A stretch of 64,000 nt of DNA from Deltaproteobacteria bacterium. Lineage in GTDB: Bacteria; SAR324; NAC60-12. The translations under genes and the position numbers were made by a program. The DNA lies in the NCBI GenBank assembly GCA_002685535.1, contig NYXK01000122.1, forward strand, positions 7,720-71,719. The letters run 5' to 3'. The notes beneath the pieces were generated by a model. That model was not told the DNA's origin. It did not search any database and saw only the letters and a program-made list of their open reading frames with translations. This document shows, in pieces, positions 24,601 to 37,322 of this stretch; within the stretch, counting starts at the first letter, position 1; every line of letters starts with the position of its first letter.

Positions 24601-26233
24601 GGATATGTTATGGATGATCTGCTAAAGTTGACGAAATTGGAAGATAGCCCTACTCAAGGGTCTGATGAGACCTTCAATTTAAACTTGACAGGTACGGCCA
24701 CTAATTGGCGTTGGTGAATTCGATGTATGCTAACACTACTCAGTCGCACGAGCAATGAAAGGACTTCAGAAAGACGCTTCCCACAAAGGTCTGGAGCTAA
24801 GAGTTGCAGTCAATGAGCAACTTCCCGCCATGGTCAAAGGAGATCCCGATCGGCTGAAAGATGCACTTCTTCACTTGACCAGCTACGCCTTCAAACAGTC
24901 TAGTCACGTCAACGTGGAAGTTGATCTAATCCAAACCAAGAAGAATGTCTCCACGATAGGCTTCACGATCCAAGATAATGGCCCTGGAAAGTCTGAGGCA
25001 GAGCTTGATGTAAGCCTCTCTCCCATCTAAGCGACGAGGAACCACAACTAAGATCTATGCAGGATACCTTCCAAGAGTTTGAAGCTGCTCAAGATGATGA
25101 CGACTGGCTCTTCGCCACGAAAGAAAGTAATGCACCTCCTATGACAGCAGAAGGTCGATCTACCAGAGCAGACCTTGCACTCATCGCGCGCTATCTCCGA
25201 GATACCAGCGGGCAGATCCGCCTGCATAGCGAACCCGGCAAGGGGACGATCTTTACCGTCGAGATCCCATTCGAGCAAGTCCAAACTAACGACTCGTCGC
25301 GCTCTCGAAAATTGCGGAATCTGTTCTCACCAAGTCTGTCAAACAACAGAGGTTTAAGCCCACCGAGTCCACCGCCAAGTATGAAGACACCCAAGCCAAA
25401 CGGTTCTTCGAGCGATAAGTGGAAAACGACTTTGGGCGCGAATGGGAACGGCGTCCCCAATGGTAACAGCCATGAGAACAGACTCGGCTCTCCAACGGCC
25501 TCGCAATTCCCTCTCCCTCCCCGCGTGAGCAGCGCGCAGCATGTCGAGACACTCGCACCTCAAAATGGGGGACCGCCACAGAACAATAACCGCTCCTCGG
25601 CTCTGTACATTGATAATGATCCTGAGTTCTTGACTTCAGGATTTCGATTGAATATCCTTGTTGCGGAGGATAATCTTGTGAGTCAGAAGATGCTGGAGAA
25701 GAGGATTGGGATGAGGGGTCATGAGGTTGTTGTTACGGGCGATGGGCAGCAGTGCCATGATCGATTTGCGGCGAGTGGGGGTAAGGTGGATGTTATTATT
25801 ATGGATCTGAAGGTTTGTCAGTCTTCGAATCCGAGGGAAATGACGCTGACCGATCATAGATGCCAACCGTCGATGGCACCCTCGCTACCCGTATGATCCG
25901 TTTCCATGAGAAGGAATCCAGTTTCCGCAATCAGCAAGCCAACGGTCGCGAGGTGCAAACACTCAGACAGCGCGTCCCAGTGCTTGCTATGTCCACTGCT
26001 CTGGTTGAAGAGAACAGATTCGAGTATATTCAGAATGGGTAAGTGTCGCCGGAGGAACGTCCATTACTTATTGTTCCTCGACTGACGCTCATAGATTCGA
26101 TGGATGGATTATGAAGCCAATCGATTTCCAGCGTCTGGATCTCATTCTTCAGGGTGTCAAGAATCCTGAGCTGAAGCGCGACTCGCTGTATGTCCCTGGC
26201 CAGTGGGAGAAAGGAGGGTGGTTCTTCCCTTGA
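21693..26233 (+). CDS. Fungal phytochrome: PAS-GAF-PHY, degenerate histidine kinase, receiver
   Basis: Exons: 21693-21905, 21965-22213, 22277-23015, 23073-23118, 23230-23287, 23337-23564, 23618-24039, 24157-24272, 24323-24369, 24418-24439, 24488-24691, 24744-25009, 25063-25812, 25860-26038, 26095-26233; 1,225 residues, all phases closing. Photosensory residues are present: Cys151 in RCEDEPIHTPGAIQSFG (fungal bilin attachment site), PASDIP in GAF, His in SPVHNKYL and ACHGYG, and the PHY tongue EPRASFARW. The kinase core is not canonical: the H-box reads SSRELRTPLN (Arg712 for His), the N-box LLHLTSYAFK lacks both Asn (His825, Tyr829), and G2 reads TRADLALIARY without glycines; G1 (DNGPG) remains. 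The receiver is intact (AEDN, MDLKMP with Asp1118, Lys1187). Reading through 24370-24417 instead of splicing meets an in-frame TAG. Probably a cytosolic or nuclear red-light sensor acting through something other than autophosphorylation. Confidence 0.93.
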
Positions 26234-28066
26234 TCGGTCGATTCTCCGCCGACGTGTATATGGGGTGGATGAGCCACGAATGAGACTGCGCTTGAATGAA
26301 GCGATGGATCTTCGTGATGTACGACGCACGACTTGGTACATATCTCCTGTTGAGCACATACTTCGCTGTATGATATCTTGTATGTATTTTTATGATGTGT
26401 TTATAGTAGGTCTTGGTGAGGAAGGAGGACTTTGTTGGGTACGACAGCACATACTTCTCTTTGGAACTCATATTCAGCCATCCTAGTTTCCTGTCATTAC
26501 ATAATCTATTCATTTTGTATATCAAGTGACCCTCTCCATGGCGGTGATCTGCTCCTGTGTAGGTCTTATTTGCAAAACGGGAGTGTTAGTAGCAGTGCTG
26601 GATTCGTGTATCGATAACCAGAGGTACAGGCTCCCGAGACTGCTGATCGCCATCTCTAGTCGAAGAATGAAATGGTGATGTCTGGCTGCTGGATTCTGAC
26701 CTGCGAGCAATATTTATCTGGCGTTTTCAAGGTTGAAAGATGCAGTCCCTGCAAGCGGGGTAATTGTGCTTCGAAAGGTGTCGGGAGAGCGCATATAATG
26801 AACACAAGTATCAATGAGAGCAACACTGTAAAGTCTTCAAATCAGACGTTTCCCACGTCTCGGAAGTATCGTTAGATCTTGGTTTGTATCTGTGTACGGC
26901 AAATGAGAGCAGTTGGACGAGAAGAAGCCAGTGGTGGGAGCGTACCGAAGGAAAAGGAGATCTTGTGAATAACAAGAGGAAAGACATTGTACGTAGGAGA
27001 ATACAAGAAGATTTTGACGGAGTAAAAAAGAAGTAGCGAGGCATAAAACACGGGCTCATACGTTCTCTGCTCGTGTCCCGAATTCAACTTTCCCCTCCAA
27101 AGTTACGTGTAAGAACATCCATTAAATATCTGGTCCAGGTCAATGGTATAAGCGCGCCATTCAGGGCTCAAAGGTTCTTGAATTGCAGCTTCTGTTGCTG
27201 CGGAGTTTGCTGGCCTCGAGCATTTGATGGCAGCTTTCAATAACAATACCTCGCTAAGTTGGGAATACGTTGAGGCTCAGACCGACCTAAGCATATCTTC
27301 GCAAACAGACTCGAATTCGGTCTCTCAGCGAAGTACACCCCTCTTATTATGGAGAGCTCATCTCGGCGCCGAAAGCTGATGCTTGAAGAGGATCACCTGA
27401 TATCCGGTTGCCAAGCCGAATCTCGTTTCAAAGAAGATTCGACCTTTTAACTTTATCTCCACCTCTCATCAACATCCAACAAACCATATCCAGCCACCTT
27501 CCCAACTTCGACCTGCCCGTTGCCCAAAGCATCAAGATCCGTTCAGATAAGGCGAAATAAAGGATGCCGCTCCGCCGAGGTTCCCAAGACATCGCCCAGC
27601 GCCCAAAGATGTACCGGCAGCAGGCGTCGAGATCCACGAATCGGGAGAATTACCCCACACTTAGCACGTTTTTACCCACCAGGATCAGCTTGCCCTGCAT
27701 CCGACGCCAGATTGCTGTATCCAGTATATTGACTTCTCGTTTCAAGGGCTCAATATCAGATGGCAGTGTCATTGGTGGACCAGCAAGTAGAGTTCCATTG
27801 CTGAAAAGCGTTCCTCATCTCGTGATGGGTGAGCTCGGGATAAGAACAGGCGACGTCCCTCCGAGACTATATTCCCATCTGCAAGAAAGTCTCATTAATT
27901 CAGCCTTCTTAAGAGCCGGTCTTTACTTCCAGAGATTGTTTATCTCGTTCCTTTCGCTACTTACTTCTCTTGTCTTTACTCCAGTTGCTGAAGTTTGACT
28001 TTTATTGAGAAGTTGAAATTCGTTGCTTTCATCCATATACCCATCGTACTGTACACAGCTCCCAAA
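26234..28066. other. 1.8 kb intergenic stretch, no supported gene
   Basis: The largest frame (27564-27998, plus) is Arg/Ser-rich and unrecognised, overlapping the presumed promoter and 5' UTR of the acetylesterase gene. I see no repeats or RNA genes. Confidence 0.5.
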
Positions 28067-28920
28067 ATGAAGGCATTCTACATCACTTTCCCAGCTCTTC
28101 TGGCTGCTCTCGCTTCGGCTGCTCCAGCTGAGGAGATTGAGAAGCGAGCCACTCCAACAATTTACATGGCGGGCGACTCAACAATGGCAGTGGGAGGAGG
28201 CGGTTCCGGAACAAATGGTAAGAAACTTCTTTTTTTCGGCGTCCAAACAAAAGACAATTTAACATTTAGCCAGGCTGGGGTGTCTATTTCCCATTCTCTG
28301 TCAAGAACGCCAACATCGTCAATGCCGCCATCGGTGGCCGCTCCGCACGCTCCTACACCGACGAAGGTCGCTTCACAGCACTTGTCAACAAAGTCGTCGC
28401 CGGCGACTACGTGATCATCGAGTTCGGACACAACGACGGCGGTTCTCTCTCCACAACCGACAACGGGCGAACCGCCTGCTTCGGCTCCGGCACCGAGACA
28501 TGCACCACTCCCGCTGGCGTCGTCGTCCAGACCTACGTTACGTATCTCACCAATGCGGCCAAGAGCCTCATCGCCAAGGGCGCAAAAGTCATCATCTCCT
28601 CGCCGACACCGAATAACATCTGCGAGGGCACGACGTGCACATACACACCTCCGCGTTTCACGGCGTATGGACAGCAGGTTGTGAAGAATGCAGGAAGCAG
28701 TGCAAGCTTCATTGATCACGGACAGTACCTCGCCAATGAGTATATCCGTCTAGGAAAGGCGAAGGTCGATACTTTTTACCCGGTTGATCACACACATACG
28801 AGCCCTGCTGGTGCCAATGTTGTTGCGCAGACTTTTGTCAAGGCTGTGCTCTGTGGGAATGGTGTTTTGGCTCCGTATATCAAGAACAGCACTGCCAGTG
28901 TTGCTGGTAACTGTGCTTAG
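28067..28920 (+). CDS. Rhamnogalacturonan acetylesterase (SGNH/GDSL hydrolase)
   Basis: Secreted esterase that removes acetyl groups from the rhamnogalacturonan I backbone of pectin, a CE12-type activity (family knowledge). Two exons (28067-28217 and 28274-28920; GTAAGA donor) give 265 residues. A signal peptide (MKAFYITFPALLAALASA) and a Kex2-like KR at residues 26-27 precede the mature enzyme. Catalytic blocks are present in order: GDSTM (nucleophile Ser), GGRSARSY, EFGHNDGG (oxyanion Asn) and the C-terminal DHTHTSPAGA (Asp and His). Length is normal. With the pectate lyase at 51.5 kb it indicates pectin use, although the two are 23 kb apart and not a cluster. Confidence 0.95.
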
Positions 28921-29832
28921 GCGGAGTTGAATGTTGGAGCTGGGTGGTAATTGGGGAGGATGTGGAGAAGTTGATTCGTTCGATTGTATATATTCGATTG
29001 TACAGAGTGTACATACAAACAACACATATTTTTTGATCACCGATAGACAGCGCAATGTCTTCATTACTCTGCACTCCTGCTGCCGAAGCATGAACAAGCC
29101 GTTTGTCTGTTATCATTTTATCATTAATCTCCACCCTCAATTCGGGAAGTTCGGAAACTTTATTCCAGTTACATAGCACAGAAAATTACCTAAATCAACA
29201 GGCACGATAGGCCACTTCACAATGTCGCTTTGGGGGTGATGTTACTTTTGAAAACATCAGAAACATTAGTAAACTCAGGCCGTCTAAGTGAAGATAAGGG
29301 TCCGGTCAAGTTCTCTTAATCCACGCATTTCGTCCCACGTGCACAGCTCCCCTTCTCGGTCCATTCCGCTAGCCCTCATACACAACCCCTGAAACCATCC
29401 CACCCCAACCCGTTCAGCGCACGACTCACACGCCCAGGCTTCTCCACGTGCCTGAATACCCCGCCATGACTCGCTACAGCCCCTGAATACTAGCGAGTTC
29501 AGCGGGGTCCAAACAGCATCTCGGCCGCTGCCAGAATGATGTTCTTTAACTGCATGTAGAGTAGCTGTTACTAAGTCTTGAGCTTGATATGAGAGTTTCC
29601 AGTACCAGGGACCGGGAAGGGAAGGGCTTAAAGATCTGGCGCACCTATTATGATGCGATATTGGCGCGGATGGGCGAGATGGCTTGATTGAGGATAGGCT
29701 GCTGCGGGTCGTGATGGGCTGTGGGATTTATGGTTTGCTGCGAGATATTTGGTAGGAATTTCTTGGACTTGGAACTTCTTCGGCTTCTACCTGACTCTCG
29801 TCTGCATGTGTTGATCTACAGACTGTATCGAG
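28921..29832. other. Intergenic stretch, no supported gene
   Basis: No open frame of note. It holds the 3' end of the acetylesterase gene and the promoter of the next plus-strand gene. I looked here for a missing kinase N-lobe belonging to the downstream gene and did not find one. Confidence 0.5.
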
Positions 29833-32530
29833 ATGTCTCAACGTGAGGCGACTCTCGAGGACTTCTTTAGGACTCGGACGCCGCCTAGTCGGGGGGTGGA
29901 GATCATCAAGTTCTGGGAGGCGTTATTTGGTCTGCTTGATGAGCTCAAGGGATTCCATCCCCGAGGAGGGTATGTTTCACCGTTTTCTTGATGACAAAAC
30001 TTCACCTTCAGCGCTGATATCAACAGCATTTATGCGAATGTTTCGCCTGAGAGTATTCTGGTTGTGAAGGATGGCACCGATGGCCAGTTGGCCTGTAGAT
30101 TCAATTTTATGGATTCAAATGCCGATCAGTCGACCTTGATCACCTCGACGAACTGTGAAAAGTATTCTGATTATTGTAAGCACAGCTTAACAATTCACGT
30201 CACTTGAATTAATGTTTACTTCGAAGATGCTCCGGAAATCTACAGCTCAGTCATCCAGACCGAGATTTCGCAAGATTTACCACTCAGAACCACATCATCA
30301 GCTGATATCTGGTCACTGGGCTGTGTATACAGCGAAGCCGCCATCTGGATCGCTGACGGATACACGGGAATTGAAGAGTACCGATTACAACGTCAATTGG
30401 AAGCAAATTCTGCTTTCCCCCTTTCAAAAGCCCAGAACATATTTCCATTCCATGATGGGACGGAAGTCCTTCGATGCGTTCTTGATGCACATACAGATAT
30501 CGAAGACCGTCTTCGTCGATCAGACAGTATCACCAAGAATGTGCTCGATATGATGGTCCAGGAGATGCTTTGGGAAGAGGAGAGACCAGGTGGCAAGGCC
30601 TTACTGAGGAAGGCAGATATTGTGTTGATGAAAGCAAGACAGAAGTCTGGCGTGAGACCCAATAATGCAAGTGAAATGGTCAGGTCAGGTAGTAGGCAAA
30701 GGAGGGAGTATCCTCCGCCACAGTTGCCGTCTCCCACTCAACCATTGCCACCTCTTCCGGACCATGCTGCATCAATTCTCAACCTCGCGTCCGAGAGAAG
30801 CATATCAGGTGAAGCTGCGCGCGGAAAGCCTCATAACCGAGTCTTCGACCGGCAGCTTCGAGCAAACGCCACTGCAGACAAGCTTGGTAGACTCATGGCC
30901 ACCAGCCGACCAGATTCACAGCAAGATATCAACAATACCGGACAACTTCCAAGAGCAGATAAACAAGCGGCCATTGAGATCGAAAGCTGGAAGTTACCCT
31001 CCGATGCTGCTTCAACACGGCCACTCGTGCTATCCCAGAAAACGCACCCAAATGCAGGCATTCCTCACAGGCCGACACCAAATCAGGGACGTCCTCGTGC
31101 TTTACGAATGGAAGCGTCGCGTGAGTTCATGCCCAGAGTGTTGAAGCCACAAGAGCCAAAGCCCAGCCGAGACCAACATACCAGACCTATCACTCCGTCC
31201 ATTACCAAGGAAGCACCTCCACAAACTCAGACACTTAACCAAACTATATCTACTCCACAGTCGCGGGTTGCACGAACATCTCATGTACCAGAGCACATCG
31301 TACCTTCAAGAGCAGAAAGCTTCTCGAGCAGTCACAAATCCAGCATCTATTCCCAACTCACCCACTCACCCTCTGGCCAAGACGACAGTTTTCTAGAAGC
31401 TCTCTCTTACGTACCAACAGCAGACGAGATATCACAAGAGACCAAGCCCAGCAAGAGAGGAATAGGATTCTCACTCTTCCCTACGCGATCAAGACATGAA
31501 AGTTCTGCGCCTCGGAGACGCATCCACGATTTCTCGGTACCACAATCGCCATCTTTGTCATCGGGAGCAGTGACCCAGAACCTTGAGTACATATCCCTTA
31601 ACACATGTCTAGAGTGGAAGAAAGCGAATAAGAAAGTAAAGAAACACGCCAATGTACCGCCTTTGTTGAGCGTGGGGCTCATGGAAGAGCTCAGTGGGAG
31701 AGATCATGTGAGTTTCGGTGCTGAGAGAGGGCCGTGAGTGGAGAACGAATTGGTTTTCTGACTTGTTGCAGGCATTCATAGTTGATGATTCTGCCTCCAT
31801 GGCACCAGTATGGGCTGATGTCCAACGAGTCTTCGAAGCGCTTTCATATACCGTGAAAGGTATGTCACCGGAAGGGACAGAGCTTTTCTTCACTATCTCT
31901 TGTGAGTGCTCACACCAACTTCCGCTTGTTCTATCTTCGCTGCATTGGATGCCCAAGAATCTTAAATGCTCAAATGCAATTGTCGTGCAGAGAAATTGAT
32001 AGAAAGCAGATGATACTTATCAACGCAAAGACACTTCCGAACTCTGCACGCACCTCTCCGCCCACTCATCAAAAGGCCAAACCAACATTCTCTACCGACT
32101 AAACCTCCAACTGCAAGCCTACCGCCTGAAACTCCTCCGGGCAAAGACACCACCAAAGACCAAGTCCAAGAAGCCTCCAGCGGTACCATTCGTCCCCGCA
32201 AAAGTCCGCCCACTCAGCATATACATTCTCACAAACGGGGAATGGAGCGGCGACGGCGATAGAGGAGTAGAAGAAGTCCAAGATGCCATGCGAACGATGA
32301 GCGAGTTCTTGAAGAGCGAGGAATTGGATGCCGGGAGTGTGAGCGTGCAGTTTGTGAGTTTTGGGGGGAGTGCGGGGGCGATGAGGAGGTTGGGTGGGTT
32401 GAGGAGGGAGGCTGCTGGGAATGGAGGGTTAGCTGTTGATTGTGAGAGGTGGACTGGGAATGTGGTGAGGATGTTGAGGGGGGCGATGGAAGGTGGTAGA
32501 GGTGTGGGGGAGATTAATGAGCTGGCTTGA
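29833..32530 (+). CDS. Degenerate kinase C-lobe fused to a vWA-like domain
   Basis: Five exons join in phase (29833-29969, 30027-30175, 30227-31707, 31772-31901, 32007-32530) to give 806 residues. Residues 1-150 resemble the C-lobe of fungal protein kinases: an amphipathic FWEALFGLLDEL helix, IYANVSPESILVV where HRD..KPxNIL is expected (catalytic Asp absent), FNFMDSN in place of DFG, then an intact YAPEIYSS and SADIWSLGCVYSE. No N-lobe or glycine loop is present. A Pro/Ser/Gln-rich linker of about 350 residues follows. The C-terminus carries AFIVDDSASMAP, an ideal MIDAS DxSxS motif, plus SIYILTNGEW, typical of a von Willebrand A fold. Likely a scaffold rather than an enzyme (inference). The 31902-32006 intron acceptor was fixed by phase. 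Confidence 0.75.
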
Positions 32531-32745
32531 CATCAAGTGCTTGAGGGGAGACTTGCATGGTTCTCTGAGCACATGAAATCGAAAATCTAGTAAGTATATT
32601 TTCTAGCCATCATCTATCATGTATAACAGCATCTAATCTTCTAACTCATCTACCCAGAGCAAAAACTTCGCTGTCTATGAGTTCTCACGTGATAGGCCGA
32701 GAGGTCGTTGAGGTCAGGTCCCACAATGATCTCCCCAGAGGAGAC

Positions 32746-33966
32746 TCACGCAACAGTCTTCTTCATGAAGACCGCATCCAGCGGCCAGATCTTCCCGTTA
32801 ACCTCCTGCTGGATATGACCATCCACAAACTTCCAAGGCTTGTACCCTCTCCTCTCATACCAATCCTGATTAGAGAACTTCACCACAGTCAGTCATTGAC
32901 CTCATCACTATCTCCCACCCACCACTCCTCACCTACAAATTGCAACGAAAGATACTCGGAAAAATAACCAAAGGAAATCCAACATACCGAAGGTTCCTCA
33001 AACCCCATATCCCTCCACATCTCCTTCCTATCAAGACTACTATTCGCCAACGTATCCAAACTCAACACCCTCGCATTCAACGGCTCATTGACAGCTTCAC
33101 TCTCCACTCTATCCATCGCCGCACTTCCCAATCCCCCGCTCTGGATAGCGCGGGAGATGTAGAATGTTGTGATGCAGTACATACCTTTTGATGCGTCGGC
33201 CTGGTCAGGATTAGGGCTTTCGGAGTCGAGAGAGATGTGCCCGATGGGTGTGAAGGGCTCGCTGGATGGCTGCCGGGGTTTGGCGCCGAGGGTGAGGGCG
33301 GTGTCGTGGATGGGGGTGGCTTCGAGGGGATATTTGGTGAGGTGTTGGGAGAGTTTTGTGGGAGCTGAGGGGTCGTCTTTTGAAAGCACCTGAAATCTTG
33401 TCAGTATTCCTTCTTCGCATCGCTACCTTATTGATTAAAAGCGCTACATGACGGTACATGCATCCCGAACGAGAGATTCAAGATGTTGAAGTTGATTCAA
33501 TCCAGCCAAGTTACCTCTTCCTCGGAGGAGATCTAGACTACAGCAGAATCCCATCTCCTATCAGAGACAAGTGGAAAGCCCCCACATTCTGAGCCTCGCT
33601 TTCGCTGAATGAACAAGACTGCAGTGTGGCTACACTTCCTCATTACCGAATCTCACGCTCACGTCAGAGCATTTTGAAACCCACATTTCCTTTCCCAATC
33701 AAGGTAGAATCCGGGATATGAGAAAGATTGAGAAGCTAACTCACCACCCATTGAATAGCCATCTTTCCCTCCCTCTGCAAACCCCTCCATTTCTCAACAT
33801 AATCCGACTTCCATCCACAAGCTATTCGCTGCTGGAACATGCGCTCGACATGTTCTGGAGAATCCGGATCCCAAGCGATGAGATCTACGGTTACTTTTGG
33901 CCGTGATTGAAATTTCAGCGGCGCGGTTGCTGCGGGTGCTGATTCATCGGTTGTTGATGACGGCAT
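32746..33966 (-). CDS. GNAT-family N-acetyltransferase
   Basis: Three exons (33966-33745, 33389-32988, 32865-32746) give 247 residues. The N-terminus (MPSSTTDESAPAATAP) is low-complexity. The core shows a GNAT layout: GHISLDSESP (beta-4), YCITTFYISRAIQSGGLGSA (beta-4/5 with the acetyl-CoA loop as Q/S-GGLGSAAM), LDTLAN (beta-6) and the C-terminal DWYERRGYKPWKF, the W/Y-x-x-x-GY motif near the end of the family. Substrate cannot be predicted. The gene converges on the vWA gene with 215 bases between stop codons. The final GCGTGAGT could also be a donor, but the TGA ending after KKTVA gives a normal length. Confidence 0.85.
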
Positions 33967-35291
33967 CTTGAAAAACTTGCGTTATGTGATAAAAGAGACA
34001 GAGACTGTTGAAAATGGGAACAGGAGCTGTATATATTGAAAGAAACGATAGACGAGATAATTGAGAGCTGGAAGACGGCTTTCTATCTTCAGATGCTGCA
34101 GGTACGGATTGATATGAGTCGAGCGGATAGCGACGTGCGGTGTAGCGAATCGTGACGGAGTGGCGGTACGGCTTACTCAGCTGTACGGATGTAAGATTTA
34201 GTGCGACAAGGGCGCCCTTCCAAGACGCGACCATGCGAAGGAGATGACATCCGACAACTGTTCCCGACCACCAACGAAGAACGAGGAGGACAAGTTTATT
34301 CTCGAGGCTTCGATAGCCCTTGACGATCGCTTAAGGCGAATAAGCGAAGTAAACAATGGACAAGCATAGCTCGAAGGTTGCGAAATTTGCGGGCTGGGAA
34401 GGGGAAGTATCAAAGCGGAAATCCATGTCTCATAAGCTCAAAGGACCCTGGAGAGAAAGCGTGCTGATTGAAGCTTGTGGGTCCGATATACTCAAATAAC
34501 CACATATCTTGCCCAACCATTAAAACAGGTCAAATCATCAAGAGAAATAATGTGTCATAATAGAGTACCACTTGCAGTTTGTATGGACACGACAAAGATG
34601 ACTGTGATTCTCTTCCCAGCCTCGTCGAACCACCACGACGCCACAGTCATGTTTTATTCGTTCGCTTCTCCCAGTGCTGCAGCTATCTGCAGCCTCGATC
34701 ACAAAGACTTCAACGTCACATCTCGGGTAGCCTTGACATCGTTGAGAAAGAAACGCAATCTAATCTGATACCACATCTTGCACCATCGGATTGATCAAAA
34801 CCATATTCGGAGTTGGAATGGGAGGGCGAAGTGAGTAGATACCTGCCATTGTCGTACATACAGCGCTGACCACGACAAGCTCTTTCAAGAACAAGTTCGA
34901 GATGAAATTCGACTTGAAAACGCTATTCTTACTGAAAAGATGACGTTGTTCTCGCACTGCTTTCACTTCACTCCGTGCCTGGTCTTCCTGATTCAACATT
35001 CGACGAACCCAAGACAGCTGCCAATAGTTCTTGTCCACCGAATTATGTCGCCAGTGAAGAGAAACATTCTCATTGCGCGGACCCTACTGTGTGAGTCGGC
35101 TGTGCTAGTGCACGCGTCTCGTTACCTAGGTATGGTTCTGGTCTAGAGTCATGTGACAGACGTTTCAGACCTCGGCATTTCTTGAAACGTCATAGGGGAC
35201 TTTTGGCACCCCGAACTACATCACTTAGTTTTGGATGCGCTGGTAACAGCTGCTGCTGCACGATTGCTGATACTAATGCAGGTACACAACT
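33967..35291. other. 1.3 kb divergent intergenic stretch
   Basis: This lies between divergent genes (GNAT on the minus strand, GH47 on the plus strand) and must hold both promoters. Short frames only, none recognisable. Confidence 0.5.
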
Positions 35292-37129
35292 ATGTCTTTT
35301 CTGCCTAGCAGCAAGCAATTGCACGAGAAGGCAGCTCGAAGTATCAACTTGCATTATCCTCGTCCACTGGGATTTCGACCGCGTTCGCGTCACATTGTCA
35401 CAGCTCTACTCCTTCTCTGTATATATTGGTACTCCTCCTCCTCATCCAATGCCGCACCATATCGCAATACCAGAAGTCCCTACAAAATCCAAGCCACCTT
35501 TCCTATAGAATCTGCGGAGGCGCAAGCAACACGATTGCAACGGCGGGATGAAGTGAAGGACGCGTTCAGGCATGCCTGGAAAGGGTACAACCACTATGCA
35601 TGGATGCACGACGAAGTGATGCCAATTTCCGGCAGACATAAGGATCCATTTGCAGGATGGGCTGCGACCTTGGTAGATTCGTTGGACAGTTTATACATAA
35701 TGGGGCTGCAGGAGAAATTCGAGGAGGCTCTCGAGGCGTTGGAGGAAATCGATTTCACGAAACCAAATGCCGACAAAGTGCCTGTTTTCGAAGTTACGAT
35801 ACGGTATCTGGGAGGATTGCTGGGTGCGTGGGATGTTAGCGAACATAAATACCCCATACTCTTGCAAAAGGCGACTCAATTGGGAGATTTTCTTACACAA
35901 GCTTTCGAGTGGGTATTCCCCGCGCGGGGAGCTTCATTCCCCCGCATTTTTCTGGGGCAGTATTGCAGCGCTGCCATTTTCCTGTCCATTGATATCTGCA
36001 ATCTTTCATACAGAGACTCAAGCTAATGTTTGCAATTTTCCAGGACCGAGAATGGCCTCCCTGTTCCATTTTACTGGTGGAAGAATGAGACATCTGGAAA
36101 GCTTCCTGGTCAGGACGGTGTCATAATTGCACAAGTTGCAAGCTTGAGTCTCGAGTTCATCCGATTGAGTCAAGCTACAGGGAACAAGACATACGCTGCG
36201 CATATTCAGACAATTACGGATCAATTGAAGAAGACACAGAGCAGTACTGCGCTGCCTGGGATGTGGCCCATGATAGCAGATTGCTCTGGCTCAGAACTTA
36301 GTTTCTCAGACCAGAGATTTTCATTAGGAGTTCTTGCGGGTAAGATTCTTCTCATTATTATTCAAAAGGATGAGTTTGCTGAGTGTCTGACGTAGATTCT
36401 GCTTTCGAATACCTCCCCAAAACACATCTGCTCCATTACCGAGTCTCGGATCAATACCTGGAGATGTACCGCTCAGCCCTCGCCACAGTCAACAAGAACC
36501 TCTTCTTCCGGCCATCTCTCCCCGGAAATCCAGACATTCTCATGACAGGCAATCTCGACATGTCAAAAGACTCACCCGCAATCGAAGGCCAATTCCAGCA
36601 CCTCGCGTGCTTCGTTGGTGGGATGGTAGCACTCGGCTCAAGACTCACCAAGTCCGCCGAGGAGCTCGAAATAGCTGCAAAGCTCACAAATGGTTGTGTC
36701 TGGGGCTACGACAACACTCCATCTGGAATTATGCCGGATTTCTCGCACGTCTTAGTCTGCAAGGATCCCGCAATGTGCGTTTGGAGCGGTGAGGGAGATG
36801 GCTTCATAAGCGTTGACGATCCTTCATATCAGCTGCGACCTGAAGCTATTGAATCAGTATTCATCATGTACCGGCTAACAGCTGATCCCATCTGGATGGA
36901 CAAGGGGTGGAAGATGTTCAAGGCGATTCAGAAACACACCAGGACGAGTATCGCGAACGCGAGGGTGGTGGATGTCATGCAAGCATGGCCGACTCTTGAG
37001 GATTCCATGGAGACTTTTTGGTTGGCGGAGACGCTGAAGTATTTCTACTTGCTCTTTAGTGAGCCGGATCTGATCAGTCTGGATGATTATGTGTTCAATA
37101 CTGAGGCTCATCCATTTAGGTGGGGCTGA
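35292..37129 (+). CDS. Class I alpha-1,2-mannosidase (glycoside hydrolase family 47)
   Basis: Trims alpha-1,2-mannose from N-glycans in the ER/Golgi, or outside the cell in secreted forms. Three exons (35292-35908, 36044-36339, 36396-37129) give 548 residues. A basic N-tail and one transmembrane segment (about residues 35-47) make it a type II membrane protein, followed by a Ser/Pro stem. Family landmarks include FRHAWKGYNHYAWMHDE, GWAATLVDSLDSLYIMG, FEVTIRYLGGLLGA (catalytic-region Glu), GQDGVIIAQVASLSLEF, MTGNLDMS, CVWSGEGDGF, YQLRPEAIES and the C-terminal FNTEAHPF with the calcium-binding Thr. Length is normal. The exon-1 donor (GTGGGT) was fixed by phase. The LysM gene lies tail-to-tail 193 bases downstream. 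Confidence 0.96.
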
Positions 37130-37322
37130 CACGAACCCAGTCTTCGGAAATTTCATCTTTTGCATTTTTGACATCTACAATTGAGCCCCATCTTCCGTTC
37201 ACCCCATCCTCCGTCTAAATTTCTAGAGGCGGATAATCTTTCTGTGTCAGACCCATCCACTTTCATTCTTCCCAATTCGGGTAACCAAGTCCAACCTATT
37301 AAACTCTCCTCGCGAAGTCTAA

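Noticed and set aside
27564-27998. 144-codon plus-strand frame upstream of the acetylesterase
   Set aside because: Arg/Ser-rich without family features. It overlaps the expected promoter and 5' UTR of the downstream gene.
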